64,000 bases of DNA from Streptomyces sp. NBC_01446 (GTDB taxonomy: Bacteria; Actinomycetota; Actinomycetes; Streptomycetales; Streptomycetaceae), in the NCBI RefSeq assembly GCF_026340095.1, contig NZ_JAPEPO010000001.1:620001-684000 (forward strand), read 5' to 3'. Positions 35,620-45,142 of the stretch are shown here, one piece after another. The notes under the pieces were generated by a model. It was not told where the DNA came from, made no database searches, and saw nothing but the letters and a program-made list of their open reading frames with translations. Made by a program: the position numbers and the translations under genes. Numbering within the stretch: position 1 is the stretch's first letter; each line of letters starts with the position of its first letter.

Positions 35620-36471
35620 ATGCCCGCCTCCCCTTCCTCATCTGCCCAGGCCGCGCGTGAAGCCGTCGCCCATCGGCTGCGCGACCTCCGCAATGAAGCT
35701 GGCTTGACGGTCGTTCAGTTGGCTGCCGCGTGCAGCTGGCACTACTCCAAGACGTCGCGTATCGAGAATGCCCTAACCGGGCCCTCAGCGACCGACATCC
35801 GCCATTGGTGCGCCGCCGTCCGTGCGGAGGACCAGGCGCAGGACCTCGTCATCCAGTCCGTCAATGCCGAGTCGATGTACCGGCAGTGGCGCGACCGGGT
35901 CCGTACCGGGCTGCGGCCCATCCAGGAGAGCCGCACGCGGACCTACCGCGAGACGGAATGCTTCCGTATGTACTCCTCGAGCCTCGTGCCCGGCCTGCTC
36001 CAAACGGAGGGCTACGCGCTCGCCGTCCTCGGCATTGCGGCGAGCATTCACCACTTGCCCGAGGACGACAGTGCGGAGGCCGCGCGCGCCAGGATTGAGC
36101 GCTCGCGCATCGTCCACGAACGGGGGCACCGGTTCGTCGTGGTGGTTGAAGAGCCGGTGTTGTACTGCCAGGTGGCCGACCCGGCTGCTATGGCCGCGCA
36201 GCTCGGCTATCTCCTCACCGCTGGCGCACTGCCTGCTGTCTCTCTGGGCATCATCCCGAGGGCGGCCCGACGTTCACATTGGCCCGAAGAGACGTTCCAC
36301 ATCTACGACGACCGGCATGTCTCGGTCGAACTGGTGTCCGCCGGGGTGAACGTGACGCAGCCCGGCGAGATCGCTCAGTATTTGGAGACGTTCGAGCGAC
36401 TGCGCAGCATGGCCGTCTATGACGCGGACGCGCGAAGCCTGATCGTGAAGGCCATTGACGCGTTGGGCTGA
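35620..36471 (+). CDS. XRE-family regulator with DUF5753 domain
   Basis: A 283-residue protein with an N-terminal helix-turn-helix (LRDLRNEAGLTVVQLAAACS; HYSKTSRIENALTGPSATDI) and the DUF5753 domain (YRETECFRMYSSSLVPGLLQ TEGYA; VVVVEEPVLYCQVADPAAMA; SLGIIPRAARR). This is the standard architecture of the abundant Streptomyces XRE-DUF397-type regulators. Here the partner is DUF6879 rather than DUF397. It probably binds the repeated sites at 34689-34820. Confidence 0.9.
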   Translation: MPASPSSSAQAAREAVAHRLRDLRNEAGLTVVQLAAACSWHYSKTSRIENALTGPSATDIRHWCAAVRAEDQAQDLVIQSVNAESMYRQWRDRVRTGLRPIQESRTRTYRETECFRMYSSSLVPGLLQTEGYALAVLGIAASIHHLPEDDSAEAARARIERSRIVHERGHRFVVVVEEPVLYCQVADPAAMAAQLGYLLTAGALPAVSLGIIPRAARRSHWPEETFHIYDDRHVSVELVSAGVNVTQPGEIAQYLETFERLRSMAVYDADARSLIVKAIDALG

Positions 36472-36483
36472 CGGGCCAACCGC

Positions 36484-36849
36484 TCAGCTGGTCAAAGTGC
36501 CCTGGTGGAAGTACATCCGCCAGCCCGTCTCCCCCAGGCGCCACAAAGAGCTCCGCCATGCCCGACGGCCCTGGTTGTCGGCGAAGTACGTCAGATGAAC
36601 GACACCCGGAGCAAGAACGACTCCAGACATTTGACTGACGTTGACCGGAGACTCCGGGGATACGCTGCCTCCGCTCGTCACCGTGAGGATCGACTCCGCG
36701 TCCCACTTGCGTCCAGAAGCCCCGATCTCGGTGAAGTCCGTGTCCAGGAGCTCCAGGACACGGGCCGGGGAAGCGCGCACCTCGGGATCGAGAAGCAGCA
36801 TCTCCCCATCGATGGCCGCTCGTATGGACCGCTCACTCTCATCCGTCAT
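36484..36849 (-). CDS. DUF4440/NTF2-like protein
   Basis: The 121-residue protein has the DUF4440 pattern: IRAAIDGEMLLLDPEVRASP, VLELLDTDFTEIGASGRKWD, VVHLTYFADNQGRRAWRSSL and WRLGETGWRMYFHQGTLTS. FxEIGxSGRxWD and the final W-RM-FHQGT are diagnostic. It converges on the XRE gene with 12 bases between. Role unknown; some homologues act on small ligands. A GC-rich imperfect hairpin lies at 36905-36942, upstream of it. Confidence 0.8.
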   Translation of the reverse strand: MTDESERSIRAAIDGEMLLLDPEVRASPARVLELLDTDFTEIGASGRKWDAESILTVTSGGSVSPESPVNVSQMSGVVLAPGVVHLTYFADNQGRRAWRSSLWRLGETGWRMYFHQGTLTS

Positions 36850-37144
36850 GCGGGAACCCTACGAACACCCCTTCCAAAGGCACAGCGAATTGTTCACGCA
36901 GAAAGCACCCTCGCGCGGCCACCGAGGCCGTGCGGGGGCGTTGTTCGTTCAGTGTGCGGCGAGTTGATAGATCGAGAGGGCGAAGCCGCCGACGGCGACG
37001 GACTGCGCCGTCGACTGGCTGGGATGTCAGTTGATTACACCGTCGTGTGGGCCCACCGGCTCTCCCACGCCACCGTCGTGAGTGACGGCCGCCAAGTCCT
37101 CTGCGCGATCAGGATCTGGTCGCGGCCGTCTGAAGCGCACGGGC

Positions 37145-37591
37145 CCGGTCAGAAGCTGCGCACCCCCGCTGCAGCCCGAGGTCGAGTTCTCCTGGACGGG
37201 CCCCGACGGGCCCCGCACCTGGGCCCGGCCCAGGAACGCGCGCAAGGAGGAGACCGACCTCGCCCACCCGCAGGTACCGGCCCGCCCCTACTGGGCCACC
37301 GATGCCGGCGGCCACGAACAGGTCGGCTGCATCTACACCGCCCAGGGCATGGAATACGCCTACAACATCGTCATCATCGGCAATGACCTCGTACGCCGCG
37401 GCGACCAGTGGCTCGCCCGCCCCGAGGAAAGCCACGACTCAGCATTCGAGAACATGCCCCCGCACCGCTACCTGCCATACGCCCTCAACGCCTACCGCGT
37501 CCTGGCCACCAGAGGCACCCGAGGCACCCGCCTCTACTCAACCGACTTCGACACCCAGGCCCACCTGGCGACGCTGCTCCCTCAATCATGA
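37145..37591 (+). pseudogene. C-terminal fragment of a DUF2075 (AAA helicase-like) protein
   Basis: The frame gives WARPRNARKEETDLAHPQVP, YWATDAGGHEQVGCIYTAQG, MEYAYNIVIIGNDLVRRGDQ, NAYRVLATRGTRGTRLYSTD. The motifs GCIYTAQG-E and YRVLxTRGxxG belong to the C-terminal part of DUF2075 ATPases. The Walker A part and everything before about 37145 is missing, and flanking sequence is non-coding. The 280 bases that follow, to 37870, show nothing. Confidence 0.65.
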
Positions 37592-37870
37592 CCGGCGCTC
37601 CTGCCAAGGCCAGCTGTGAACAGGTCCTCTGGCCCCGGCTGAACGCGATCTCTGGCCCCAGGGGCAGGATCTGCATTTGAGTGTTCGTCACAAGTGGTGC
37701 AGGCCCAGCCTTGCGGTGGGAACATCGGTGCGCTCCGGCCAGCCAGGGATCCGTAGGGGCGACCCGCGATCCAAGGTGGGTGCAGTTCCTCTGAAGGTTG
37801 ATCGCGCCGGTCAACGGGCTCTCGATAGCATTGGCGGACGGCTCGCAGCGATAAGAGGGCACGACGTCTC

Positions 37871-38263
37871 GTGGTCGAGGGGGAGAACTTCCTCTGGACC
37901 TTGAGCCACATCCACCGCGCCCTGGGCAACGGCCTATACGAGGACTGCTGCGAAACCCTCGTCATCCGCCAGTTCAAAGCGAGGGGGCGCCTCCACATCG
38001 TCTTCCAGGCAGGCTCCGGCAGGCTTGTCCCTGACGGGAACCTCATGCCATCCGGAGCCGTCGGCACGGACCTCGGTAGAACCTTGAACCTGCACGATCC
38101 GGGCACTGTCAGAGCCCTGCTCGACGCAGCCCTGAAACGCGGTTGGCGTACCGACGATCCCGGGACTGAAGAGATCGACGGCTGGAGCATCTTCGATGAG
38201 GTGGTCCAGTACCGCGGCGCGACTTCGCCCGACCGAGCTGTCCGCATGGACAGCTCGTTCTGA
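37871..38263 (+). CDS. Hypothetical protein, unrecognised
   Basis: A 130-residue ORF from GTG 37871: ENFLWTLSHIHRALGNGLYE, ETLVIRQFKARGRLHIVFQA, GTVRALLDAALKRGWRTDDP, WSIFDEVVQYRGA. The sequence looks like a real globular protein, but I recognise no family and the ribosome site is weak. It ends 60 bases before the convergent candidate immunity gene, which makes an immunity or effector link possible but unproven. Confidence 0.5.
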   Translation: MVEGENFLWTLSHIHRALGNGLYEDCCETLVIRQFKARGRLHIVFQAGSGRLVPDGNLMPSGAVGTDLGRTLNLHDPGTVRALLDAALKRGWRTDDPGTEEIDGWSIFDEVVQYRGATSPDRAVRMDSSF

Positions 38264-38322
38264 TCGTCTGCGCTGCCGGTCAGCCCTCAGCGGCAAACGG
38301 TCGGGCAGGGCGGGACTGGAGG

Positions 38323-39327
38323 TTAGGGCCGGTGGAAGACAGCGAGTGGGCCGTACTCGGTGGAGGTGGTATCGGCGAGTTCGGGGTGTGCGGGCAGGCG
38401 GTTGCGCAGGATTGCCAGAGTGTCGGGCCAGGCTGTCACGGGGTCTGCCGGGTCGAGCAGTACGCGGTCCCAGTCCTGCACTCTGGTTGTGCCGGTGCGG
38501 TCGATGACGAATCCGAGACAGTTCTCCGGGTTCTGGTCGAGGGTGCGGACCAGGGCGGCGACGGCTTCCTCTCGGTCGGGTTCGGGAATTTCTGTGAGCT
38601 GGAAGGTGAGCTTCTGGGTGGCGTCGTCGACGTGTTCCACTGTTGTGGCGAGGTGTTGGTCGTAGCCCATCCAGCATGCGAACTCGATGGCGCGGTACTG
38701 CTCGTCGGTCAGGGCGGAGAGCAGGTTTTCGGTTCCCCCGGTGAGTGGTTCCCGTTTCCCTTCGCGTGTCTCACAAAAGCCGAAGAGGGCGTCCGAGAGC
38801 GGATGAACGGCTGAGAGCCCGCTGACCTCCAGGCTGTTGAGCAGTGCCTGGCTTGTGGCAGTGGTCAGCGGTGGCTGGTACCAGGTGAAGAAGCCATCGG
38901 TCGTGGAGTTGTCCTGGGCGGTGGCTTCTGCGGAGGCGTTCTTGCCGAAGCGCTCGTCGAAGATCGCCCGTGACCGCTCGTGGGAGACGTCGGGGCTGAT
39001 GTAGTTCTGGTTCCGGATGTGGGCGACGAACTCGTCAGGCAGCGCGACATGGTGGCGGCGTACGTAGTGGACGAGTTCGACGGGCCACATCCAGGTGCCG
39101 TCCGTGATCAGGGAGCCGGCGCCGGTGATCCACACGTCGTCCGTAATGACGTCGCGCTCCGCGCCCATGGCCGAGAAAATCTCGGTACTCGACTCCATGT
39201 AGCCGAGGATGCGGTCCTCGTCCCACTCGCCCGTACTGCGGGCCGCGTCGCGCAGGGAGGGGGCGGGTTTCTTTCCCTCGCCGTGGCCGTCGAGTTCCCG
39301 GTAGAAGCCGGCTTGCTTGATCATCAT
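38323..39327 (-). CDS. Candidate immunity protein of the type VII toxin module
   Basis: A 334-residue cytosolic protein (no signal peptide or membrane helix): IKQAGFYRELDGHGEGKKPA, DVWITGAGSLITDGTWMWPV, HHVALPDEFVAHIRNQNYIS, NCLGFVIDRTGTTRVQDWDR. I do not recognise the family. Its start lies 21 bases after the toxin gene on the same strand, the usual place of immunity genes in polymorphic toxin operons. ATG 39327 or 39324 follow GGAG. The immunity role rests on position only. Confidence 0.6.
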   Translation of the reverse strand: MMIKQAGFYRELDGHGEGKKPAPSLRDAARSTGEWDEDRILGYMESSTEIFSAMGAERDVITDDVWITGAGSLITDGTWMWPVELVHYVRRHHVALPDEFVAHIRNQNYISPDVSHERSRAIFDERFGKNASAEATAQDNSTTDGFFTWYQPPLTTATSQALLNSLEVSGLSAVHPLSDALFGFCETREGKREPLTGGTENLLSALTDEQYRAIEFACWMGYDQHLATTVEHVDDATQKLTFQLTEIPEPDREEAVAALVRTLDQNPENCLGFVIDRTGTTRVQDWDRVLLDPADPVTAWPDTLAILRNRLPAHPELADTTSTEYGPLAVFHRP

Positions 39328-39348
39328 CACTCCAGTTGAACCCGGCAC

Positions 39349-40647
39349 CTAGTCGACCACAGGCAGGAAGACACGCCAGTAGCCGTTCCTGTCGATCGTA
39401 GGAGTCTGGTTGAGTCCCAGCGTGGATCCGGTACCCACCCTGTCCGTGGGCGCGTACACAGGCACGCCGAGTTCATTTGCCATGCTCTGGCCGAGCGGCA
39501 TTTCCGGGGGTACGGCGTCGGCGCCGGAGTGGCACGACACTAGGCGTACTGGCTCGCCGGGATGGTAGTTGGGGTTGTTGCGAATCGCGTCCACGACATG
39601 GTTGGGGTGGACTTCGAAGTCCGTCAGGTCTTTTCCGTAGGTATTGACGCGGCCCGCGGCGAAGACGCCCTTGTTCGTACCGTGGACCACCACGTCGTGC
39701 ACTCCGGGGAGCCGGCGGACGCGCTGGAGGTTGTTCAGGGTGGACGTGTCATACCCGACCGTCGTGGTGTTCTTGCTGTAATAGACCGGGTCGCCTGAGG
39801 CGAGTTCGAAGTCGCCAGGCTTGGCCGGAGGAGCAGGAGTCTTCGAACCCTCGCTCCGTAGCAGGTTCCAGGTGCGGCTCTTGCCCATCTGGTCGAGGGC
39901 TGCACCGTTCAAGCGCAGCGAACCGCCGAAGACCTCTTGGAAGCCGCCGGCCTCGGCGGTGACCCGTGCCGCGCTGCCCGCCCCGCCGAACATGCCGCCG
40001 AACAGCATTCCGTCCTTGGCTGCCTGGCTGGCCTCGTCGAGGCTGAGGCCCTTACTCTCGCCGGTCGTGATCGCGATGGGCTGGGCGACGGCGAGGTCCA
40101 CGGTGACCGACTCGATGCCGCCGAGGGCGGCGGTGGCCAGGGTGGTGCCAGCGATGGTGGCGACCTCGGTGGAGACGGTGACGCCGATGGTTCCGGCGAG
40201 TTCCACGATGCTGGCGGTGGCCGCTGCCGCCGCGGCTTCGGAGATGCCTGCGGTGAAGATGGCGAGTGCAGTGCCCGCGATGATGGTGGCGCCGACGATC
40301 TCGAGCTCATGCTCAAGGTGCTTTGTCGCGGTGTGCACGGCGTCGGCGTACTTGTCGAGGGCCTTGGCCAGGTCGCGTGAGCCGTCGATCATGTCCTGGA
40401 GCCAGCCGTGCTTCTGGTGGTAGTAGCGGCGCCAGTACGGGTCGTCGAAGGCGGATATCGCCTCGCCCTTGTTGTGCTCGATGATCGTGCGGGCCGACTT
40501 GTTCGCGGCGGCGGTGACGTCCTCGAGGTCGTCGGCGAAGTCTCGCCACGCCTTGGCCGCATCCCGCAGGCCGTCCTCGTCGGCGTCCGGCCACCACATG
40601 CCGGTGACGTCCTGGACGATCTTCTTGGCCTTATCGGCGACGCTCAC
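39349..40647 (-). CDS. WXG-type polymorphic toxin with caspase/C80-like C-terminal domain
   Basis: The 432-residue protein has an N-terminal WXG-like helical region (MWWPDADEDGLRDAAKAWRD; DPYWRRYYHQKHGWLQDMID), then an Ala/Gly-rich hydrophobic middle (about residues 115-225) as in type VII-exported toxins. The C-terminal 130 residues form a separate domain: VHDVVVHGTNKGVFAAG with His322, then PVRLVSCHSGADA with Cys372, LANEL-type helix and GVPVYAPTDRVG. His-Gly followed about 50 residues later by SC-x-SG after a strand is the pattern of clan CD cysteine proteases (caspase, C80). The protease reading is inference. GTG/ATG overlap of 4 bases with the WXG partner gene. Confidence 0.7.
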   Translation of the reverse strand: MSVADKAKKIVQDVTGMWWPDADEDGLRDAAKAWRDFADDLEDVTAAANKSARTIIEHNKGEAISAFDDPYWRRYYHQKHGWLQDMIDGSRDLAKALDKYADAVHTATKHLEHELEIVGATIIAGTALAIFTAGISEAAAAAATASIVELAGTIGVTVSTEVATIAGTTLATAALGGIESVTVDLAVAQPIAITTGESKGLSLDEASQAAKDGMLFGGMFGGAGSAARVTAEAGGFQEVFGGSLRLNGAALDQMGKSRTWNLLRSEGSKTPAPPAKPGDFELASGDPVYYSKNTTTVGYDTSTLNNLQRVRRLPGVHDVVVHGTNKGVFAAGRVNTYGKDLTDFEVHPNHVVDAIRNNPNYHPGEPVRLVSCHSGADAVPPEMPLGQSMANELGVPVYAPTDRVGTGSTLGLNQTPTIDRNGYWRVFLPVVD

Positions 40648-41012
40648 TTGCCGTCGCCCGCGCTCTTGCTGTCCCTGACGGAGATCCTGCTGAACATGGC
40701 GCGGACCAGATCGTCATTGTCGATGTGGCCGTCCGCCATGTCCGTCATCGCCTCGTGGATGCTGGCCAGCCCGTCGGCGAGGATCTGCGCGGACTGCTCC
40801 ATCTGCTTGACGTGTGGGCCGTATGCCTTGTGGAAGGCGGTGCCCTGATCGTCATCGCCCCAGGGCGAACCAGCCGCGAACAGTGCCGTCTTGAGCTTGG
40901 TCAGGGCCTTAAACAGATCCGTGCTGTGGGTGTGGAAGTGCGGGGCTGTCGCCTTCAGATCGGCGAGCTTGATGTCGAGTATCTCGCCCCGGTCACCTGT
41001 ACCGCTGCTCAT
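40644..41012 (-). CDS. WXG100-like type VII secretion partner
   Basis: A 122-residue, all-helical protein: ILDIKLADLKATAPHFHTHS, LKTALFAAGSPWGDDDQGTA, FHKAYGPHVKQMEQSAQILA, DGLASIHEAMTDMADGH. The SPWGDD turn between two long helices corresponds to the WxG turn. It overlaps the toxin gene by 4 bases (ATGA) and would form the helical heterodimer that the ESX machinery recognises. No secretion ATPase (EccC) lies in this window. Upstream, 41013-41100 is AT-richer and must hold the promoter. Confidence 0.78.
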   Translation of the reverse strand: MSSGTGDRGEILDIKLADLKATAPHFHTHSTDLFKALTKLKTALFAAGSPWGDDDQGTAFHKAYGPHVKQMEQSAQILADGLASIHEAMTDMADGHIDNDDLVRAMFSRISVRDSKSAGDGK

Positions 41013-41818
41013 GAACGCGCGCTCTCCCCCGTGGTCGGCTCGTCAGCCGTACGACCTTAACCAAGTTGTGTCATTAGCAACTGTTAGGACAGTAAAGGGA
41101 AAGTAAAAATCCATTGAGTGCAAGGAGGTTCGCTGCCTGATGCCACCCCTAACCCCACCAGTAAGTTCCGCCGACGACTGCACCGGACCAGTTCCGGATG
41201 GCGCCGGACGATCACGAGCCAACGACGGTTGCGATCGGGAACTAAGCGAGCGGCTTCATGGCGACCCGCGAAGTGCACGCTGGCCCCGGCGGGGCACAGT
41301 TCGTCCCGAGCGGCTGGCGCCGGACGAGTCGTGGGAGTTCTTTCAGCGGGTGACAACGGAGGCGCAGTCGCGGCCTCAGGATGGTGGACGACGTCCCCGC
41401 GAGTGCGGGGAGCACCGGCTCAACGAAGGCAGCCTGCAGCACCACACGCGGGTCGCATAGGCAGCCGGAATGCGGGACGGACAAGGTTGCGCACGCTGCT
41501 CGCAGGCGGACCGTCAGCGATAGGCGACGAAGCGGGGCTGAGGGTTTGGTCCACCCTGACATCCGCGGAAAGCGCGTGATTGACTCCGCTGGCACGCACG
41601 AAACTGGCACCATGTCGGCTCCGGGGCAGGCACCAACCCTAGGACACCAGAGAGATCGTCTGGCTTCGAAGCACATCCGTAGCACCCAACGGTCTCCCGT
41701 GGCCAGCCCTGTCCCTGGGGCACAGGTATCAGCTGGTGGGCGGTTCGGCGACGGGGAGCTGGCCGCTGACAACGGCCAGCCAACTTGGGTGACATGCATC
41801 TGCGGCTCATGAATGCTG
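41013..41818. other. Gene-poor stretch
   Basis: About 800 bases with no convincing protein. One 6-base GC stem with a 4-base loop lies at 41395-41410 (see rejected items). Several frames are open by GC bias only. Confidence 0.45.
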
Positions 41819-41844
41819 GCCCGTCACGTACACGCGTGACGGGC
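41819..41844. terminator. Hairpin terminator
   Basis: GCCCGTCACG at 41819-41828 pairs perfectly with CGTGACGGGC at 41835-41844, loop of 6. It lies just beyond the stop of the minus-strand remnant that ends at 41861 and would end its transcription. Confidence 0.65.
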
Positions 41845-41860
41845 CCGGAATGTGCGGTCG

Positions 41861-42280
41861 TCAGCCGCTCAGGTGTTTGGCGAGGAAGTCGGCATTTGCG
41901 GCCAAGTCGTGGCCCAGTCGCACGCTGTGGCACGGGAGTTCGGCGAGACGCGCGGTGACGGCGTGGCGGGCGTGGTCGTTACCGCTGCCCGGTGGGGGCC
42001 GGGCCGAGGAGGTCGGGGTAGCGGTCCTCGGTGGCGCCATGCATGAAGTCCTCGTCGCCCAGGGGGCGATGACGGTCAGTGGCAGCCGGTGAGGCGTGGG
42101 GGTCGATCTCGGGGAACAGGACGTCGGCTGCGTGGCCTTCGGTGGCAGGTCGAGGCCGAACCAGGTGCTGAACTGGTCGAGGAAGACCTGGACCTTCAGC
42201 TCCCTGCGTTTGTCCGCATCCCACAGCGGGGTGCGCTGGTGCTCGGCAAGACGTCCCCCAGGACGACCGGATACAGTGCG
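41861..42280 (-). pseudogene. Broken gene, possibly a hydrolase
   Basis: Several minus frames look coding in turn: WDADKRRELKVQVFLDQFST and WFGLDLPPKA, then further on HAVTARLAELPCHSVRLGHD and LAANADFLAKHLSG ending at 41861. They are separated by frameshifts, so no intact product is made. The C-terminal part reminds me of alpha/beta hydrolases but not strongly. It lies divergent from the metallophosphoesterase gene. Confidence 0.4.
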
Positions 42281-42315
42281 CGTTTCGACAGTCTGGTTAC
42301 TTGAGAAGGGGAAGC

Positions 42316-43536
42316 GTGACCGACACCAGCGAAGCCCAATCCGCGGACGGTATGGCGCCTGCGCCCCAGCAGAGCCGACTGCGCCGCCTGATGCGCTACA
42401 TCCCTTTGATCGCCCCCATCCTGCTGTGGGCCGTGCCCTGCTGGGTGCTGCTTCACGCCGGCCAGCACTGGCCGCTCCCCGTGGCGCTGGGCGGCACCGC
42501 CCTGTTCGTCCTCGGTCTGATCGGTATGCCGCTCACGATGGTGCGCGGCCACGGCCGGCGCCAGCAGGACTGGGCGGCGATCGTCGGCGACACCCTCCTT
42601 GGGGCCAGCTGGGTCCTGTTCACCTGGTCCGTCCTGCTCGGCGTCCTGCTGCGCCTCGCCCTGACTGTGGCCGGCGTAGGCGATGGTCAGAGCCGGGCCC
42701 GGATCGTCACTTGGGCGGTCCTCGGCATGGCCGCCGTGCTGCTCGCCTGGGGGTACGCCGAGGCCCGCCGGGTGCCACGGGTGCGCCAGCTCGACGTGCA
42801 ACTCCCCCGCCTGGGCGCCGGATTGGACGGCACCCGCGTCGTCCTCATCACCGACACCCACTACGGCCCGCTCAACCGCGCCCGCTGGTCGGCGTGGGTC
42901 TGTGCGACCGTGAACACCCTGCAGGCCGATCTGGTCTGCCACACCGGGGACATCGCGGACGGCACGGCCGAACGCCGCCGCGCACAGGCCGCCCCGCTCG
43001 GCACCGTACGAGCCACCCGGGCCCGGGTCTACGTAACGGGAAACCACGAGTACTACAGCGAGGCCCAGGGCTGGGTCGACCTGATGGACGAGCTGGGCTG
43101 GGAGCCGCTGCGCAACCGTCATCTGCTGCTCGAACGTGGCGGTGACACCCTCGTCGTCGCCGGCGTGGATGACGTCACCGCCGAGTCCTCCGGCCTGGCC
43201 GGCCACCGCGCCCACCTCGCCGGAGCCCTGAACGGCGCCGACCCCGACCTGCCCGTCCTCCTCTTGGCCCACCAGCCCAAGTTCGTCGACCGGGCCGCAG
43301 CAGGCGGAGTCGACCTCCAACTCTCCGGCCACACCCACGGCGGCCAGATCTGGCCCTTCCACCACCTCGTCCGCATCGACCAGCCCACCGTCGCCGGCCT
43401 CAGCCGCCACGGCAACCGCACCCTTCTCTACACCAGCCGCGGCACCGGTTTCTGGGGCCCGCCGTTCCGCATCTTCGCCCCCAGCGAGATCACCCTGCTC
43501 GTACTCCGCTCCCCGCAGCGGCCCCCCACGCCATAA
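42316..43536 (+). CDS. Membrane metallophosphoesterase
   Basis: The 406-residue protein has four predicted membrane helices in the first 155 residues (YIPLIAPILLWAVPCWVLL; PVALGGTALFVLGLIG; WVLFTWSVLLGVLLRLALTV; WAVLGMAAVLLAWGYA) and a calcineurin-like catalytic domain: ITDTHYG (DxH), CHTGDIADG (GDxxD), VTGNHEYYS (GNHE), LLLAHQP and LSGHTHGGQ (GHxH). The layout is that of the YkuE/YaeI group, which act on phospholipid headgroups or related substrates. GTG 42316 follows GAAGGGGAA. Confidence 0.9.
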   Translation: MTDTSEAQSADGMAPAPQQSRLRRLMRYIPLIAPILLWAVPCWVLLHAGQHWPLPVALGGTALFVLGLIGMPLTMVRGHGRRQQDWAAIVGDTLLGASWVLFTWSVLLGVLLRLALTVAGVGDGQSRARIVTWAVLGMAAVLLAWGYAEARRVPRVRQLDVQLPRLGAGLDGTRVVLITDTHYGPLNRARWSAWVCATVNTLQADLVCHTGDIADGTAERRRAQAAPLGTVRATRARVYVTGNHEYYSEAQGWVDLMDELGWEPLRNRHLLLERGGDTLVVAGVDDVTAESSGLAGHRAHLAGALNGADPDLPVLLLAHQPKFVDRAAAGGVDLQLSGHTHGGQIWPFHHLVRIDQPTVAGLSRHGNRTLLYTSRGTGFWGPPFRIFAPSEITLLVLRSPQRPPTP

Positions 43537-43692
43537 CCGGAGCGGGCCGACAATCCCGCAAGGACCGTTTCACCGAGTCGAAGCCTGCCTCGTCCCCACA
43601 TGCGCGGACACCACCGGTCAGCCCTCTCAACGCCTAACCCACCGGGCGAAGTCGGCCCTCGCCCCCCTCTGCTCCGAGCGGTCCCCCTACAG

Positions 43693-44990
43693 ATGACCAG
43701 CGTGCATCTGCAGTCCTTCCCAATGACGCACCAGCCCGTCGTGCCTGGGCCTCCCCCGCTGGGCCTGCCCTGGGCCCAAGCCGAGGCTCAGGCGTTCCAT
43801 CTGCAAGGAGTGAGCCATTTCGCCCGCGCCGAACGCAGCGCGGCCAAGTCCCGTGCGGCCTTGGAGGCGCCCTCCTTCCTGTCCGCCGAACAGGCACGCC
43901 TGCATGCCGCGCACGCATCACTGTGCGCCGAGGCGGAACACTGGTGGCAGGCGCTCGCGGCGAACGACGAGGAGACCGTCTGCGAGGCGGTGAACACCGC
44001 ATTCTCTGACAATCCGGCCGCTGGGTGCGCGGTCGGTGTCGACGGCTCGGTGCTGTCGGTCGTCATGCGCCAGCAGGATCTCGACGCGATGCCCACCCAG
44101 ACCCCGGGCCTCACGCCCAGCGGGCGCCCCACCCTCAAGAACCTCACCAAACGAGACCGGACCCTGTGGTGGCTCACCTCCATGGGCTCCAACATCATCG
44201 CCACCCTCAAGGAAGGATTCGCCACCGCACCCGGCATCACTGCCATCGATCTCGCTGTTCTCACCCGCCTCCCTGACACCCAGCTCCTCGGCTTCGTGGC
44301 CTACGGGCGCTGGACCCGCCAAGCCGTCGCGTCGACACCCTGGCACGAACCCGAGGACGCCCTAAGGTTCTTGGACATCGGGCAGGACGTGGCGTGTTCG
44401 GTCACCACGACGGCCTCCGGGACCTTCTCCAGCAAAATCAAGCCGCTCGACATCAGCCGCACCGCCGGACTCCAGGACCTCCTCGATCACGGCCAAGAAG
44501 ACCCGGACACACCGGAACCTTCCCTGGCCGACCTGGACATCAGCCTCGGTGCCAACAGCACGCCAAGTGGCCGTACGCCGACCACTGGATCTGATCCGTA
44601 TCGGATCCGCACCTTCGCAGAATGGCAAAGCGACACGGGGACTTCACCGATCTCCCCCGTCCTCGGAACCCGGCCCCGCAACCACACCGCGAGCCGCCCA
44701 CGTCTCTCATCCCCGGCCAGACCCTGGTGCTGCCGGAAGAAGCCTGGCAAGGAATACACATCGCGCTCACCTTCGCCGGAGCGGACGTCGACCTGACCCT
44801 CTTCCTTACCGGCACGGACGGCCGCGTGTCGGACGACCAGGACTTCGTCTTCTACAACCAGCCCTCTGCCGCCAACGGCGCGTCCCGCCTCTTGAGCAAG
44901 CAGGCCGAAGGCCCTCAAGTAACCGAGAAGGCTGCCGTACACCTCACCGCCCTGCCCGAGCACACCTCACTGGCAACGAAGACGGCTTCT
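43693..44990 (+). pseudogene. TerD-domain protein gene, frameshifted and truncated
   Basis: A first frame (43693 to about 44640) encodes some 310 residues of unknown type: EAQAFHLQGVSHFARAERSA, LCAEAEHWWQALAANDEETV, WWLTSMGSNIIATLKEGFAT, DTQLLGFVAYGRWTRQAV. The frame then shifts into SLIPGQTLVLPEEAWQGIHI, ALTFAGADVDLTLFLTGTDG and DDQDFVFYNQPSAANGASRL, a TerD/tellurium-resistance fold with its DDFVFYNQ calcium-binding motif. After HLTALPEHTSLA the domain is cut off before its second half. Two events, a frameshift near 44640-44690 and a deletion near 44990, inactivate it. Confidence 0.7.
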
Positions 44991-45049
44991 ATCCGGCTCT
45001 CGACCACTACCGCGCCCAGCACAGTTAGGTCGAAGACCGCCCCCATGAC

Positions 45050-45142
45050 ATGGGTGAGGACTTCGACTTCGACAACGCGGAAGAGATGCGCCGGCGTCTG
45101 CCTCGCCTGGCCGCCCTCTACTTGAAGGAGAACCAGCGGTGA
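45050..45142 (+). CDS. Small ORF coupled to cbrC
   Basis: A 30-residue reading frame: MGEDFDFDNAEEMRRRLPRL AALYLKENQR. Its stop overlaps the cbrC start (GTGA). It may be a leader that couples translation or the tail of a lost upstream gene; the acidic-basic amphipathic pattern looks like a true protein end. Confidence 0.4.
   Translation: MGEDFDFDNAEEMRRRLPRLAALYLKENQR

Noticed and set aside
41393..41415. Single unit resembling a type I-E CRISPR repeat (GTCCCCGCGAGTGCGGGGAGC)-like stem
   Set aside because: Only one copy, with no second repeat 61 bases away on either side and no cas gene in the window. A 6-base GC stem is common in this DNA.
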